From Leptospira_A sp046736045 (GTDB lineage Bacteria; Spirochaetota; Leptospiria; Leptospirales; Leptospiraceae), in NCBI RefSeq assembly GCF_046736045.1, contig NZ_CP177134.1, positions 868,001-932,000 on the forward strand: a stretch of 64,000 nucleotides of DNA, read 5' to 3'. Below, one piece after another: positions 8,592 to 17,067 of this stretch. The position numbers and the translations under genes are program-made. The notes under the pieces were generated by a model, which worked only from the letters and a program-made list of their open reading frames with translations, made no database searches and was not told the origin of the DNA. Position 1 is the stretch's first letter. The number at the start of each line of letters is the position of its first letter.

Positions 8592-9044
8592 ATGAAAGAT
8601 CATATTGAAAAAAGTATCGAGCTGAAAGCGCCCATTTCAAGAGTCTGGCGCGCACTGACCGATTATCGCGAGTTTGGTGAGTGGTTTCAGGTAAAACTGG
8701 AAGGCCCTTTTATTCAAGGTCAAATCGCACAAGGTTATATTACTTACCCGGGATATGAACATGTCAAATGGGAAGTTGTTGTACAAAAAATGGAACATGA
8801 ACGGCTTTTCTCCTTTACCTGGCATCCTTATGCCGTAGATACAAACAAAGATTATTCGAAAGAAACGCCTACAACCGTCGAATTCAGATTGGAAAAAATC
8901 CCCGGCGGTACATTGCTTCGATTGACCGAATCCGATTTTGATAAAATTCCAAGCGAACGGCAGTTTGATGCCTTCCGAATGAATGAAGGCGGCTGGGAAG
9001 AACAAATGAAAAATATAGAGAAATATGTCGCGCATCACTCGTAA
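8592..9044 (+). CDS. SRPBCC (AHSA1/START-like) domain protein
   Basis: The protein has 150 aa. ATG 8592 is preferred over TTG 8583 because AGAGG at 8578-8582 is well spaced from it. The START/AHSA1 fold signature is clear: SIELKAPISRVWRALTDYREFGEWF at the N-terminus and the helical C-terminal EEQMKNIEKYV. Such proteins bind hydrophobic ligands in a helix-grip cavity. It overlaps the downstream ArsR gene by 20 bp, an arrangement common for ArsR/SRPBCC pairs. Confidence 0.85.
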   Translation: MKDHIEKSIELKAPISRVWRALTDYREFGEWFQVKLEGPFIQGQIAQGYITYPGYEHVKWEVVVQKMEHERLFSFTWHPYAVDTNKDYSKETPTTVEFRLEKIPGGTLLRLTESDFDKIPSERQFDAFRMNEGGWEEQMKNIEKYVAHHS

Positions 9045-9378
9045 AAAAATTCTCTTCAAACCGAAAAACCAAGCACCTATTTTTGCAGCATTAGGTGACG
9101 AAACAAGATTATCTTTAATTGCAAAACTTTGCGGAGGCAAGCCATATTCGATTTCCCAGCTCACAAAAGGCACTGAACTTTCCAGACAAGCAATCACCAA
9201 ACACTTGTCTGTGTTGGAAAAAGTCGGAATCGTACGCAGTTTGCGGATAGGAAGGGAAAGTTTGTTTGAGTTTGATTCCGAACCGATCGAAGAGATCAAG
9301 GAATACTTGAATCAAATTTCCAAACAATGGGACCAAACTCTACTCAGACTAAAATCATTTGTAGAAAATGAGACTTAG
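9025..9378 (+). CDS. ArsR family transcriptional regulator
   Basis: The protein has 117 aa with a winged helix-turn-helix at about residues 12-90 (FAALGDETRLSLIAKL, then LTKGTELSRQAITKHLSVLEKVGIV). No ELCVC-type metal-binding motif is present, so it is not an arsenic sensor of the classic kind. It is translationally coupled to the SRPBCC gene upstream and probably autoregulates the pair through the palindromes at 8530-8586. Confidence 0.9.
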   Translation: MSRITRKKILFKPKNQAPIFAALGDETRLSLIAKLCGGKPYSISQLTKGTELSRQAITKHLSVLEKVGIVRSLRIGRESLFEFDSEPIEEIKEYLNQISKQWDQTLLRLKSFVENET

Positions 9379-9471
9379 CCGGATGTCTTTCTAAAATAAA
9401 CTTGATTTAAAGAAGAATAAGAATGGATCAAATATTGCGCTACGATCATTTTACTTAAAACAAATTTTAAT

Positions 9472-9996
9472 ATGAAACAACGACTTAAAAGATTACCATC
9501 AAAAATAAAAGCCCCTCTCAGTATCAAACGAAACAAGGTTTCTTTAAAATTTGCAATATGGAGTTTTATCAGCAGTAGTCTTTCCATCTGGTCAATACTT
9601 GCCGTTACGGAGTGGTTCGGACATCCTTTGTTAGTTGGATCATTTGGCGCATCTGCCGTACTTTTGTTCGCAGTACCGGATTCCCCTTTAGCCCAACCCA
9701 GAAATCTGGTAGGAGGACATTTGGTAGCAGCAATCACTTCCGTAATCGTAGTTGCTATTTTCGGAACATCAAATTTTTCAATAGGGTTCGCTCTCGGACT
9801 TTCCATATTCTTTATGTATCTGACTCATACATTGCATCCGCCGGGAGGAGCTACTGCACTAATCGGAGTTATTGGACACTCCGGACCCATGTTCATTCTC
9901 GTTCCCATTCTGTTAGGTGTTATAATATTGCTATTGAATGCGATTTTAGTTAACAATCTGGTTTATCACCGCAAGTATCCGACTGTCTGGTTTTAA
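9472..9996 (+). CDS. HPP family membrane protein
   Basis: The protein has 174 aa with four to five membrane helices. It carries the family signature HPPGGATALIGVIG near residue 122, and a second conserved GSFGASAVLLFAVPDSPLAQPRN near 59. HPP proteins are integral membrane proteins, some linked to nitrite transport in plastids. It lies between the two ArsR/SRPBCC pairs, and a functional link to them is not shown. Confidence 0.85.
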   Translation: MKQRLKRLPSKIKAPLSIKRNKVSLKFAIWSFISSSLSIWSILAVTEWFGHPLLVGSFGASAVLLFAVPDSPLAQPRNLVGGHLVAAITSVIVVAIFGTSNFSIGFALGLSIFFMYLTHTLHPPGGATALIGVIGHSGPMFILVPILLGVIILLLNAILVNNLVYHRKYPTVWF

Positions 9997-10017
9997 CCAA
10001 ATTTGAAGCCAAAACGA

Positions 10018-10061
10018 TTGACAGGATATTGAGTTGGAGAATAGTTAGGTAGATGCCTAAC
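10018..10061. promoter_or_regulatory. ArsR-type promoter/operator over the start codon
   Basis: A perfect -35 TTGACA lies at 10018-10023, with a weak -10 candidate near 10040-10046. A perfect inverted repeat, GTTAGG-N6-CCTAAC (10044-10061), follows and spans the ATG at 10053. Its half-site-N6-half-site layout matches the operators at 8530-8586. It probably allows the ArsR protein at 10053 to repress its own operon. Confidence 0.5.
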
Positions 10062-10418
10062 AAAACAGAAACACTTACCGCTGTTTTCCATACTTTGGCG
10101 GACCCCACTCGTCGTGCAGTTATAGAACGACTCAGTGAAGGTCCGGCTGCTGTGGGAGAGTTGGCTCAATCATTCAATATGGCTTTGCCGTCTTTCATGC
10201 AACACTTGTCCGTAATGGAAGAATGTATGTTGGTTCGGTCGCATAAAACCGGACGAGTGCGAACTTATCATCTCGTACCAAAACAATTACAATTAGTTGA
10301 ACATTGGATGACAGAACAACGTTCGATCTGGGAAAGACGCCTGGATCAACTTGATAATTTTTTATATAAACTGAAGGAGAAAGAAAATGAAACAGCAAAA
10401 ACCAGATCCAAAACTTGA
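10053..10418 (+). CDS. ArsR family transcriptional regulator (second copy)
   Basis: The protein has 121 aa with a winged helix-turn-helix: FHTLADPTRRAVIERLSEGP and the recognition region FNMALPSFMQHLSVMEECMLV. No metal-binding Cys motif is seen. It overlaps the following SRPBCC gene by 32 bp. The order (regulator then SRPBCC) is the reverse of the first pair at 8592-9378. A palindrome over its own start codon suggests autoregulation. Confidence 0.9.
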   Translation: MPNKTETLTAVFHTLADPTRRAVIERLSEGPAAVGELAQSFNMALPSFMQHLSVMEECMLVRSHKTGRVRTYHLVPKQLQLVEHWMTEQRSIWERRLDQLDNFLYKLKEKENETAKTRSKT

Positions 10419-10884
10419 TCTTGTCTTGGAAAGAATTGTAGACGTTCCCAAAGAATTGGTGTGGGCCGCATGGACAACACCGGAACACATAAAACAATGG
10501 TTTACCCCTGTGCCTTGGCAGACAATACACTGCGAAATAGATTTACGCCCCGGTGGTATCTTTCACACTATTATGCGTTCTCCGGAAGGACAGGAATTTC
10601 CAAATACAGGCTGTTACTTGGAAGTGATTCCAAATGAAAGACTGACCTGGACCGATAGACTTTTGCCCGGATTCCGCCCCTCTGCTCATAGCATCAATGA
10701 ACATCCGTTCTATGTTACAGCGATCATCGCACTGGAATCTCATGCGAACGGTTGCAAGTATACAGCGACGGTTATGCATAGTGACGAGGAAAGTCGCAAA
10801 AAACACGAGGACATGGGCTTTCACGAAGGCTGGGGAATCGCTCTCGACCAACTAGTCGCATTCGCCAAAGAAAAGTTAATCTAA
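10387..10884 (+). CDS. SRPBCC (AHSA1/activator of Hsp90-like) protein
   Basis: The protein has 165 aa. The motifs VLERIVDVPKELVWAAWTTPEHIKQWF and RPGGIFHTIMRSPEG are typical of the AHSA1-type SRPBCC family. The fold binds hydrophobic ligands; the substrate is unknown. It is translationally coupled to the ArsR gene upstream (32-bp overlap). The 3' end is followed by a GAAA-loop hairpin. Confidence 0.85.
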   Translation: MKQQKPDPKLDLVLERIVDVPKELVWAAWTTPEHIKQWFTPVPWQTIHCEIDLRPGGIFHTIMRSPEGQEFPNTGCYLEVIPNERLTWTDRLLPGFRPSAHSINEHPFYVTAIIALESHANGCKYTATVMHSDEESRKKHEDMGFHEGWGIALDQLVAFAKEKLI

Positions 10885-10907
10885 GTTTTAAGGATGAATC
10901 ATTCGAA

Positions 10908-10925
10908 GCCCGCAGAAATGCGGGT
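10908..10925. terminator. Hairpin between convergent genes
   Basis: CCCGCA-GAAA-TGCGGG at 10909-10924 is a perfect 6-bp stem with a GNRA-type loop, extendable by a G-U pair. It lies between the convergent genes ending at 10884 and 10945. There is no clear U tract on either side, so its role as terminator is only likely. Confidence 0.4.
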
Positions 10926-10944
10926 GAAGAAGGTGTAATTAAAC

Positions 10945-11541
10945 CTACTTCAAACTTGTAGAAATCAATAGCGAGGCATCTTGATTCATAAAAATATTTT
11001 CGCCATGATAAAATGTTTTTATTTCTATGTTTTTAAATCCTACATCAGCAAGTAACGATTTTAGATCCATATGGCTAAAGCCATTGTGAACTTTCGGATG
11101 ATTGACTTTTTCATTTTTATCAAAATCTATAATAATCAATTTCCCATTTACATTTAAGACTGAAAAAAAATGTTTTAGTATCTTGTTAACATCAGGAATA
11201 TGAAGAAGAACAAGCGAAACGATGATTATATCCGCTTTAATGTTTGAGGAAGCTTTGGTAAGGTCAAAGTAAACAACTTCTGCATTTTTTATATTAGCTT
11301 GAGCAATCTTTTCTCTTGCGATCTCTAACATTTGTTCCGCAGAGTCCATTAGTAGAAGCTTATCAACGAAAGGAGATAACTCTAATCCGACCAGTCCCGT
11401 GCCACATCCATAATCTAACAATAATTTATCTTTACTGTTTTTCAGTTCCGACTTTATCGCATTAACTATTATTTTTGCTAATTCTTGTCTTTCTTTCGTA
11501 TCATACTTGTTTGCAATCTGATTGAATAAATTATTTTCCAT
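10945..11541 (-). CDS. Class I SAM-dependent methyltransferase
   Basis: The protein has 198 aa. Motif I is LLDYGCGTGLVGLEL near residue 41, followed by an acidic LLLMDSAEQML and a later IIVSLVLLHIP, as in Rossmann-fold methyltransferases. The N-terminal FNQIANKYDTKERQELAKII is typical of small-molecule methyltransferases. Substrate unknown. It lies 14 bp downstream of the VOC gene on the same strand. Base composition is more A+T-rich than its neighbours, so transfer is possible. Confidence 0.9.
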   Translation of the reverse strand: MENNLFNQIANKYDTKERQELAKIIVNAIKSELKNSKDKLLLDYGCGTGLVGLELSPFVDKLLLMDSAEQMLEIAREKIAQANIKNAEVVYFDLTKASSNIKADIIIVSLVLLHIPDVNKILKHFFSVLNVNGKLIIIDFDKNEKVNHPKVHNGFSHMDLKSLLADVGFKNIEIKTFYHGENIFMNQDASLLISTSLK

Positions 11542-11555
11542 AAGGAAAAGGTGTT

Positions 11556-12068
<513 letters not shown>

Positions 12069-12277
12069 GTTCTTCTCCTATCTTCGGACTGATTCGAATC
12101 GTTTCCTACGCCTATTCCAAATCATTTGAATCAATCGGTCAAATAATCGATCTTGCTAATTCGAAAAAACTTTCAAAATATTTCATACGATTAATCCCTG
12201 CGAGAAAAATGTCGTATAACGAACTAAGCTTTCCGATATATCCGTAGCTGAAGCCTCTGAAAGAGAAGAATTTCTCT

Positions 12278-12835
12278 TTACGTATGTCTTTTATAATGAT
12301 GTGCAATGGTACCGGATTTGAAAGTTTCCGAACCAAGAAAGTCTAGCCGAATATTTTCCTCGAGGCTCAAGTTATCGAATAACCGAGGACCTTTTCCAAC
12401 AAGAACCGGATGAATTACAAAATGATACTCATCAATTAAATGATGTTGGGAGAGTTGAGAAGCAAGGCTCAAACTACCCACTAAAATGTCCTTTCCCGGT
12501 TGTTTCTTTAATGCGATTACTTCATCTGCGATATTTTGATTCGATAATCTGGTATTTGTATCCTCAACATGTTTCAATGTGTTGGAAAAAAGAATCTTTT
12601 TTAGTGATGTGAATATTTGAGCGAACTCATTGGATGTTTCTGACATCGATTGATTTCTGGCAACATCAGGCCAAAAAGGAACCATGAGTTGATAGGTAAT
12701 ACGCCCATATAGAATGTCACTGGCATTACTTAAGAGGTTGGTGAAGTATTTGTGCAAGTCATCGTCGGCGATCATGCCCTCGTGACTGCAATATCCATCA
12801 GAGGTAATATTTATCCCAAAAACAACTTTTCTCAT
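12278..12835 (-). CDS. Dihydrofolate reductase-like (RibD C-terminal) protein
   Basis: The protein has 185 aa. It has the RibD-C/DHFR-like fold pattern: MRKVVFGINITSDGYCSHE at the start, ILYGRITYQLM, SLKKILFSNTLKHVE, KQPGKDILVGSLSLASQL and the ending DEYHFVIHPVLVGKGPRLF. It probably uses NAD(P)H; the substrate is not known. It is followed on the minus strand by 209 bp with no gene I can support, then the VOC gene. Confidence 0.85.
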   Translation of the reverse strand: MRKVVFGINITSDGYCSHEGMIADDDLHKYFTNLLSNASDILYGRITYQLMVPFWPDVARNQSMSETSNEFAQIFTSLKKILFSNTLKHVEDTNTRLSNQNIADEVIALKKQPGKDILVGSLSLASQLSQHHLIDEYHFVIHPVLVGKGPRLFDNLSLEENIRLDFLGSETFKSGTIAHHYKRHT

Positions 12836-12987
12836 ATACCTTTTATAGAGAGTTAGGTTTAAAAAATAAAGTATAAATTGATCTTTTTTTTATTACTACG
12901 TAAAATTTCAGGGTGTGCCGCATAACCACAAATATACGAAAACTCCCGACTTACCTATGCTAGACTGAAAATGATTTGAATTTGAAA

Positions 12988-13000
12988 TCAGCAAGGCTGA
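12988..13000 (-). terminator. Weak terminator after the tRNA cluster
   Basis: On the minus strand, TCAGC-CTT-GCTGA forms a 5-bp stem with a 3-base loop, followed by TTTCAAATT. It lies 11 bp past the end of tRNA-His. The stem is short, so confidence is limited. Confidence 0.3.
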
Positions 13001-13010
13001 CTTTTAGGTG

Positions 13011-13083
13011 GGTGGATGACGGGATTCGAACCCGCGACGACTGGTACCACAAACCAGGGCTCTACCGCTGAACTACATCCACC
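13011..13083 (-). tRNA. tRNA-His (GTG)
   Basis: The acceptor stem GTGGATG/CATCCAC has an additional G(-1):C73 pair, which is diagnostic for tRNA-His. The anticodon loop TTGTGGT has anticodon GTG. The T arm has GGTTCGAATC. CCA does not appear to be encoded. It is the last gene of a three-tRNA minus-strand cluster. Confidence 0.95.
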
Positions 13084-13099
13084 ATATTTGACTTTAACT

Positions 13100-13173
13100 T
13101 GACCCGAGAGGGATTCGAACCCCCGACCAACGGCTTAGAAGGCAGTTGCTCTATCCAGCTGAGCTACCGGGTC
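13100..13173 (-). tRNA. tRNA-Arg (TCT)
   Basis: Acceptor stem GACCCGG/TCGGGTC, D arm GCTCAGCTGGATAGAGC, anticodon loop CTTCTAA with anticodon TCT, T arm GGTTCGAATCC. The anticodon stem ACTGC/GCCGT has a T-C mismatch at the middle (29:41) pair. CCA is not encoded. It is the middle gene of the cluster. Confidence 0.93.
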
Positions 13174-13189
13174 ATTAAGAACAACCCAC

Positions 13190-13261
13190 TCGGGATGACA
13201 GGATTTGAACCTGCGACCCTCTGTACCCAAAACAGATGCGCTACCACTGCGCTACATCCCG
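13190..13261 (-). tRNA. tRNA-Pro (TGG)
   Basis: Acceptor stem CGGGATG/CATCCCG, D arm GCGCAGTGGTAGCGC, anticodon loop TTTGGGT with anticodon TGG, T arm GGTTCAAATCC. First gene in the minus-strand tRNA cluster. A perfect TTGACA -35 lies upstream at 13308-13303, with only a weak -10 candidate. Confidence 0.95.
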
Positions 13262-13321
13262 AAAGTAGTTCTGATTCTCCAGTTTTTTGGCAAGAAGTGC
13301 CGTGTCAACAAAAGGGAGAGA

Positions 13322-13987
13322 TTATTTTCGTAAGTTCTTCAATCTCTCCAAAAGAACCGGGTGATTTGGGTTTTGTTTTAAACCTTTTTGGAAGGCTTTC
13401 CATGCAGATTCCGGATTTCCCGATTTTTGGAGCAAAAAACCGAAGGAATCCAAATAGGCAGGGTTTTCAGGATCATACATCAACGCCTTTTTTAATGATT
13501 CGATGGCTTCTTTTTTTTCCGCTGGGGTCGGATGTTCCTTTAATGCCAATAGATAACCTAACGAATTCAAGCTGTTCCTGTAATCGGGAGTGCTCTGTAA
13601 AATCCTTCTGTGAATTTCAATCGCTTCATCCAAACGATGAGTGTATTCATAAATATGAGCGAGAAAGGAAAGCAACTTAGGATCGTTCAAAGAGAATTGC
13701 AATCTTTCCTGAATGAGTTTTTCCGCAGAACTCCAGTCTTTCAGTTCGATATAAGAAAATACCTTCAGGCGGTAAACATTATCGATTTCAATGAACTTGG
13801 GATATTCCTGAAGAATATGATCGAAAACCTGAATGGATTTTTTAAAGTTTTTGGTCTGAAAACAACATAATGCAAAATTATAATGTAAAACAGGATCGTT
13901 CGGGGAATTGTTTATTTCTTTATCAATCAGGGTCAATGCCAAAGCATAATTCCCTTTTTGCATATAACTGACGTAATCTTCTGCCAT
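13322..13987 (-). CDS. TPR-repeat protein
   Basis: The protein has 221 aa and is built almost entirely of tetratricopeptide repeats, about six, each with the canonical small/large hydrophobic pattern (for example NYALALTLIDKEINNSPNDP, KSIQVFDHILQEYPKF and DEAIEIHRRILQSTPDYRN). It has no signal peptide or membrane segment and probably serves as an adaptor. It is the last gene of a minus-strand run with sppA, a Yip1-like gene and surE. Confidence 0.85.
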   Translation of the reverse strand: MAEDYVSYMQKGNYALALTLIDKEINNSPNDPVLHYNFALCCFQTKNFKKSIQVFDHILQEYPKFIEIDNVYRLKVFSYIELKDWSSAEKLIQERLQFSLNDPKLLSFLAHIYEYTHRLDEAIEIHRRILQSTPDYRNSLNSLGYLLALKEHPTPAEKKEAIESLKKALMYDPENPAYLDSFGFLLQKSGNPESAWKAFQKGLKQNPNHPVLLERLKNLRK

Positions 13988-14042
13988 CTAAGTTTTGTTT
14001 CCCTTAAAAATCATTCATTCGGAACTATCAGTAGATTTCTCT

Positions 14043-14789
14043 TTAGTTGGAATTTTTTTTCATTCCGTCCAAACGGGCGTAATGAGTGAGATCCAATTGG
14101 ATCGGAGTGACTGGAAGTTTTCCCAGGTAATAGGCTTCAAAATCAGTTCCGGCATCCTGGTCATGACCAAGAAGGCTTCCATTCAATTGAAATTCACTCA
14201 CTCCTTCAATGATTGTTTTTTTATCATACTTTTCCGTATAACGCCTACGACCCAGTTTGGTAAATGTCAATTGATCAAGCCCGCCATCACCTGCAATCTC
14301 GGGAGGAAAGTTCAGATTCCAAACTTCACCTGGCGCAATTTCTTTAAAATATAAATCCAAGAACCCGCTTACCAACTTGGCTTCCCTTTCATATCCGTCT
14401 TCGGGATCAATTCGCCCGGAACTCACTGCCAGAGAAGGAACCCCATGCAAGGCACCGTGTTTTGCAGCACCTACAGTCCCGGAATAATGGACATCGTAGC
14501 CCATATTTACTCCGCGATTGATACCGGATAACACCAGATCAATGGAAGGAAAAATTTCAGCATATAATCCGATGTTTACACAATCCACGGGAAAGCCATC
14601 GGCAATATAATGATTGTCGTTGATTCGCTCAACTCTCATTGATTGGAAAACGGTGAGTGCCATGGAAGTGACGGATCGTTCTTTGAGAGGGGCTATCAGG
14701 TATGTATTGTGTTTTTTGCCTAGTTCGGATTCGAGAGCTTTGATTCCACTGGAAGAGATTCCATCGTCATTGGTAATCAATATATTCAA
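14043..14789 (-). CDS. surE: 5'/3'-nucleotidase SurE
   Basis: The protein has 248 aa, the usual size. The N-terminus MNILITNDDGISSSGIKAL holds the metal-binding Asp pair; ERSVTSMALT carries the conserved Ser and LVLSGINRGVNMG the metal Asn. SurE removes phosphate from nucleoside monophosphates and short polyphosphates, and is tied to stationary-phase survival. It directly follows the Yip1-like gene with no gap. Confidence 0.95.
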   Translation of the reverse strand: MNILITNDDGISSSGIKALESELGKKHNTYLIAPLKERSVTSMALTVFQSMRVERINDNHYIADGFPVDCVNIGLYAEIFPSIDLVLSGINRGVNMGYDVHYSGTVGAAKHGALHGVPSLAVSSGRIDPEDGYEREAKLVSGFLDLYFKEIAPGEVWNLNFPPEIAGDGGLDQLTFTKLGRRRYTEKYDKKTIIEGVSEFQLNGSLLGHDQDAGTDFEAYYLGKLPVTPIQLDLTHYARLDGMKKNSN

Positions 14790-15401
14790 TTAAAAATCTC
14801 CAGCTAATGATTGCAATATGGTGGTTGCCGTATAAAGATTGAATAATAAAGGGAATAAAATACTAAGACCTAAAGCGGTATAACCGAATTTGAATGCATC
14901 TTTATCCTTCAGGTCGTAAATATATTTCGCGCCGCGACCAACTAATAATGAATAAATGAGCAAATGGGCAATTAAAACCAAAATTCCGATCCCCCGGCCA
15001 CCAAAGCCAATGCTTTGCAAAACGGTACAAACAGGGGCAAATAAAATAAAAATCAAAACGGAATGCCGTGCATAACTTAACAAAACGGCAACCTTTGCAT
15101 TTCTGCCTTTTCCTTGTGCATAATAATCAAATATAATCACAAATATAAACGGGAAAAAACGAATGGCGATCAAATTGGAAAAAAAACCGAAAATAAGAAA
15201 ACCGATCGTACCAATTGTGTAAGGTGGTGACAACAAACTCATCCCGGTCGCAATGCTTAGCGCAGAAAGAGCTGCGAATACCCAATGCATGGAACTCCCG
15301 TTTGCCAAAGGGATTTCTTTCATTTCTTCCGGGAAACGCAGAGGTTCGAGAAATACGATCTCCAAAAGATCTACAAAATCATAAAACAAATCACGAATCA
15401 T
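14790..15401 (-). CDS. Yip1-like membrane protein
   Basis: The protein has 203 aa with about five membrane helices. The N-terminal soluble part VDLLEIVFLEPLRFPEEMKEIP followed by a helix bundle resembles Yip1-domain membrane proteins; assignment is tentative. It overlaps sppA by 4 bp and abuts surE, so all three are co-transcribed. Confidence 0.65.
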   Translation of the reverse strand: MIRDLFYDFVDLLEIVFLEPLRFPEEMKEIPLANGSSMHWVFAALSALSIATGMSLLSPPYTIGTIGFLIFGFFSNLIAIRFFPFIFVIIFDYYAQGKGRNAKVAVLLSYARHSVLIFILFAPVCTVLQSIGFGGRGIGILVLIAHLLIYSLLVGRGAKYIYDLKDKDAFKFGYTALGLSILFPLLFNLYTATTILQSLAGDF

Positions 15402-16363
15402 AGACTCAATCTTCCGAGAGAACTGGGCAAAATCACAAGCACTTGAGATTGGAACAGCAAACTTAGCTTATGCGCTTGCAATGCCTTACCTTCAAAAATG
15501 ACTCCTATCGATTGCAAAAAGCGGTCAAACGGAGTGATTTCTTTTTCTATCAAAGGAATCGAACCCTCATAAAGACAAAGTTCGGAAAGTTTTTTATGAG
15601 CTTCCCTTCTTCCTCCGATATCATCCACCAGTTTGTTTCTAAAAGCATCTTCTCCGGAATAAATTTTACCTTCTGCCAATTCTTCCACGGACTTAACTGT
15701 TTTGTTTCTACCTTTGGCAACATCCTCAACAAACCGACGATAGGTGTCGGTCAACTGTTTATTGATGATCTCGTCTTCTTCCGCAGTGGAATCCCGAAAA
15801 GGAGAATACATATCTTTGTATTTTCCCGCTTTATAAGTTCGAACCGAAACACCATAGCGATCCATAAGTCCCTTAAAATTCGGGCTAAAGGAAATCACTC
15901 CGATGGAACCTGTGATCGTTCCGTTATGTGCGAAAATATAATCGGAAGCCGCAGCAATGTAATAACCGCCGGAAGCGGCCACATCTTTCATGGACACTAC
16001 GATCTTTTTAGTTTTACGAAGTTCCATAAGTTCATTGAATATTTCCTGGGAAGCGGCAACCGTTCCACCCGGAGAATTGATTTCTACGAGAATTCCTTTG
16101 ATATTCGGATCCTCTCCTATGTCGCGTAACTCACGCAAGATGGTGTCCGCACCGGTTGAATCATAAGTGGATTCGCCCGAATGAATTTCTCCGCCGATAT
16201 TGAGAACTACGGCCCCGATTTCAGAAGATTGAAACAATCCTCCGCCTGTTCCGCCGGAAAAGCGACCGGATCCGGAACTTGTAGTAATTTGAACGATGCC
16301 GAGTATGGTAGCCGCGGCGCTGAGTAAAAAACTGAGAAAAAGAAGTAGTTGGTTTCGTTCCAT
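15398..16363 (-). CDS. sppA: Signal peptide peptidase SppA (protease IV type)
   Basis: The protein has 321 aa. ATG 16363 is chosen because GGGGGGAG lies just upstream; a longer in-frame start at 16390 would precede that site. One N-terminal membrane helix is followed by a protease domain: SPGGTVAASQEIF, the nucleophile Ser in VAASGGYYIAAASDY, and the general-base Lys in TYKAGKYKDMYSPFR. It degrades cleaved signal peptides in the membrane. First gene of the run with the Yip1-like gene, surE and the TPR protein. Confidence 0.93.
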   Translation of the reverse strand: MERNQLLLFLSFLLSAAATILGIVQITTSSGSGRFSGGTGGGLFQSSEIGAVVLNIGGEIHSGESTYDSTGADTILRELRDIGEDPNIKGILVEINSPGGTVAASQEIFNELMELRKTKKIVVSMKDVAASGGYYIAAASDYIFAHNGTITGSIGVISFSPNFKGLMDRYGVSVRTYKAGKYKDMYSPFRDSTAEEDEIINKQLTDTYRRFVEDVAKGRNKTVKSVEELAEGKIYSGEDAFRNKLVDDIGGRREAHKKLSELCLYEGSIPLIEKEITPFDRFLQSIGVIFEGKALQAHKLSLLFQSQVLVILPSSLGRLSL

Positions 16364-16540
16364 GGGACTCCCCCCAAAAAAGCTGCACAAAACAACCAGT
16401 CAACTTTAATAATACTTTACATTTTTTCAAAAAAATGTATCTTTTTCTTGTACGTAGCTACCGACAATTAGATTGGTAGTTTCAGGGTTTCGTTCTCCAA
16501 CAAATGGTGACATAACCCGATTATCAAGGAAGGTAAGGAC

Positions 16541-17065
16541 ATGGATGTTCGTCTCAACCGGCTTCTCAACTCTGCAGAACGATTTGTTCAGGACAAAAAG
16601 GAACTAAAAGACACCAATTCTTCCGGAGCGAGTGCAAACGCAAAAGCTTCCGGAACAAAATCGGATTTCGCTGTTAGTCTTCCCGTCCAGTATCATAACA
16701 TCCAATCACGACTGACAGAGTTACAAGGACAATTATCCAAGGAACAATCACGAATGAGTTTCTTGGAAGATAACAATACCAAACAGGAAGATTTGATTCA
16801 TATTCTTTTCGAAAACGAGCCTTTGTTTCCTGAGCTTGCAAATGCAGAAGGCCAATTTTCAAAAAAAGAGGCACTGGTCGCTACCCAATCGGGAATCCGC
16901 GCCCTCGTGGAAGAATTGAAAAAGAAAGAAGTAGAAGGTGAAAATATTTTCTCTCTTGGTATGATGAATAATCCGGAAGAATTCAAAGGTAAAATGGGAG
17001 ATGTATCCCCTTCTGCGCAAAAACCTCTTTCCGAAACTGTTGTAAAACGCCTGCTAGGCGGATAA
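16541..17065 (+). CDS. Coiled-coil protein of unknown function
   Basis: The protein has 174 aa. Ser/Ala/Lys-rich near residues 28-45, then a clear coiled coil at about 50-90 (SRLTELQGQLSKEQSRM) and helical regions to the C-terminus. No signal peptide. I do not recognise the family. AAGGAAGG lies just before ATG 16541. Its stop at 17063-17065 is 2 bp before the probable CTG start of the APC permease, so the two are likely coupled. Confidence 0.7.
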   Translation: MDVRLNRLLNSAERFVQDKKELKDTNSSGASANAKASGTKSDFAVSLPVQYHNIQSRLTELQGQLSKEQSRMSFLEDNNTKQEDLIHILFENEPLFPELANAEGQFSKKEALVATQSGIRALVEELKKKEVEGENIFSLGMMNNPEEFKGKMGDVSPSAQKPLSETVVKRLLGG

Positions 17066-17067
17066 GC

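Noticed and set aside
12139..12336. 65-codon minus-strand ORF after the DHFR-like gene
   Set aside because: It overlaps the DHFR-like gene's end and has no start site or family support.
13099..13680. A 193-codon plus-strand ORF beginning MTREGFEPPT across the tRNA genes
   Set aside because: It is antisense to tRNA-Arg and tRNA-Pro; the GFEPAT...NRCATTALHP type residues are a well-known false ORF made from tRNA complements.
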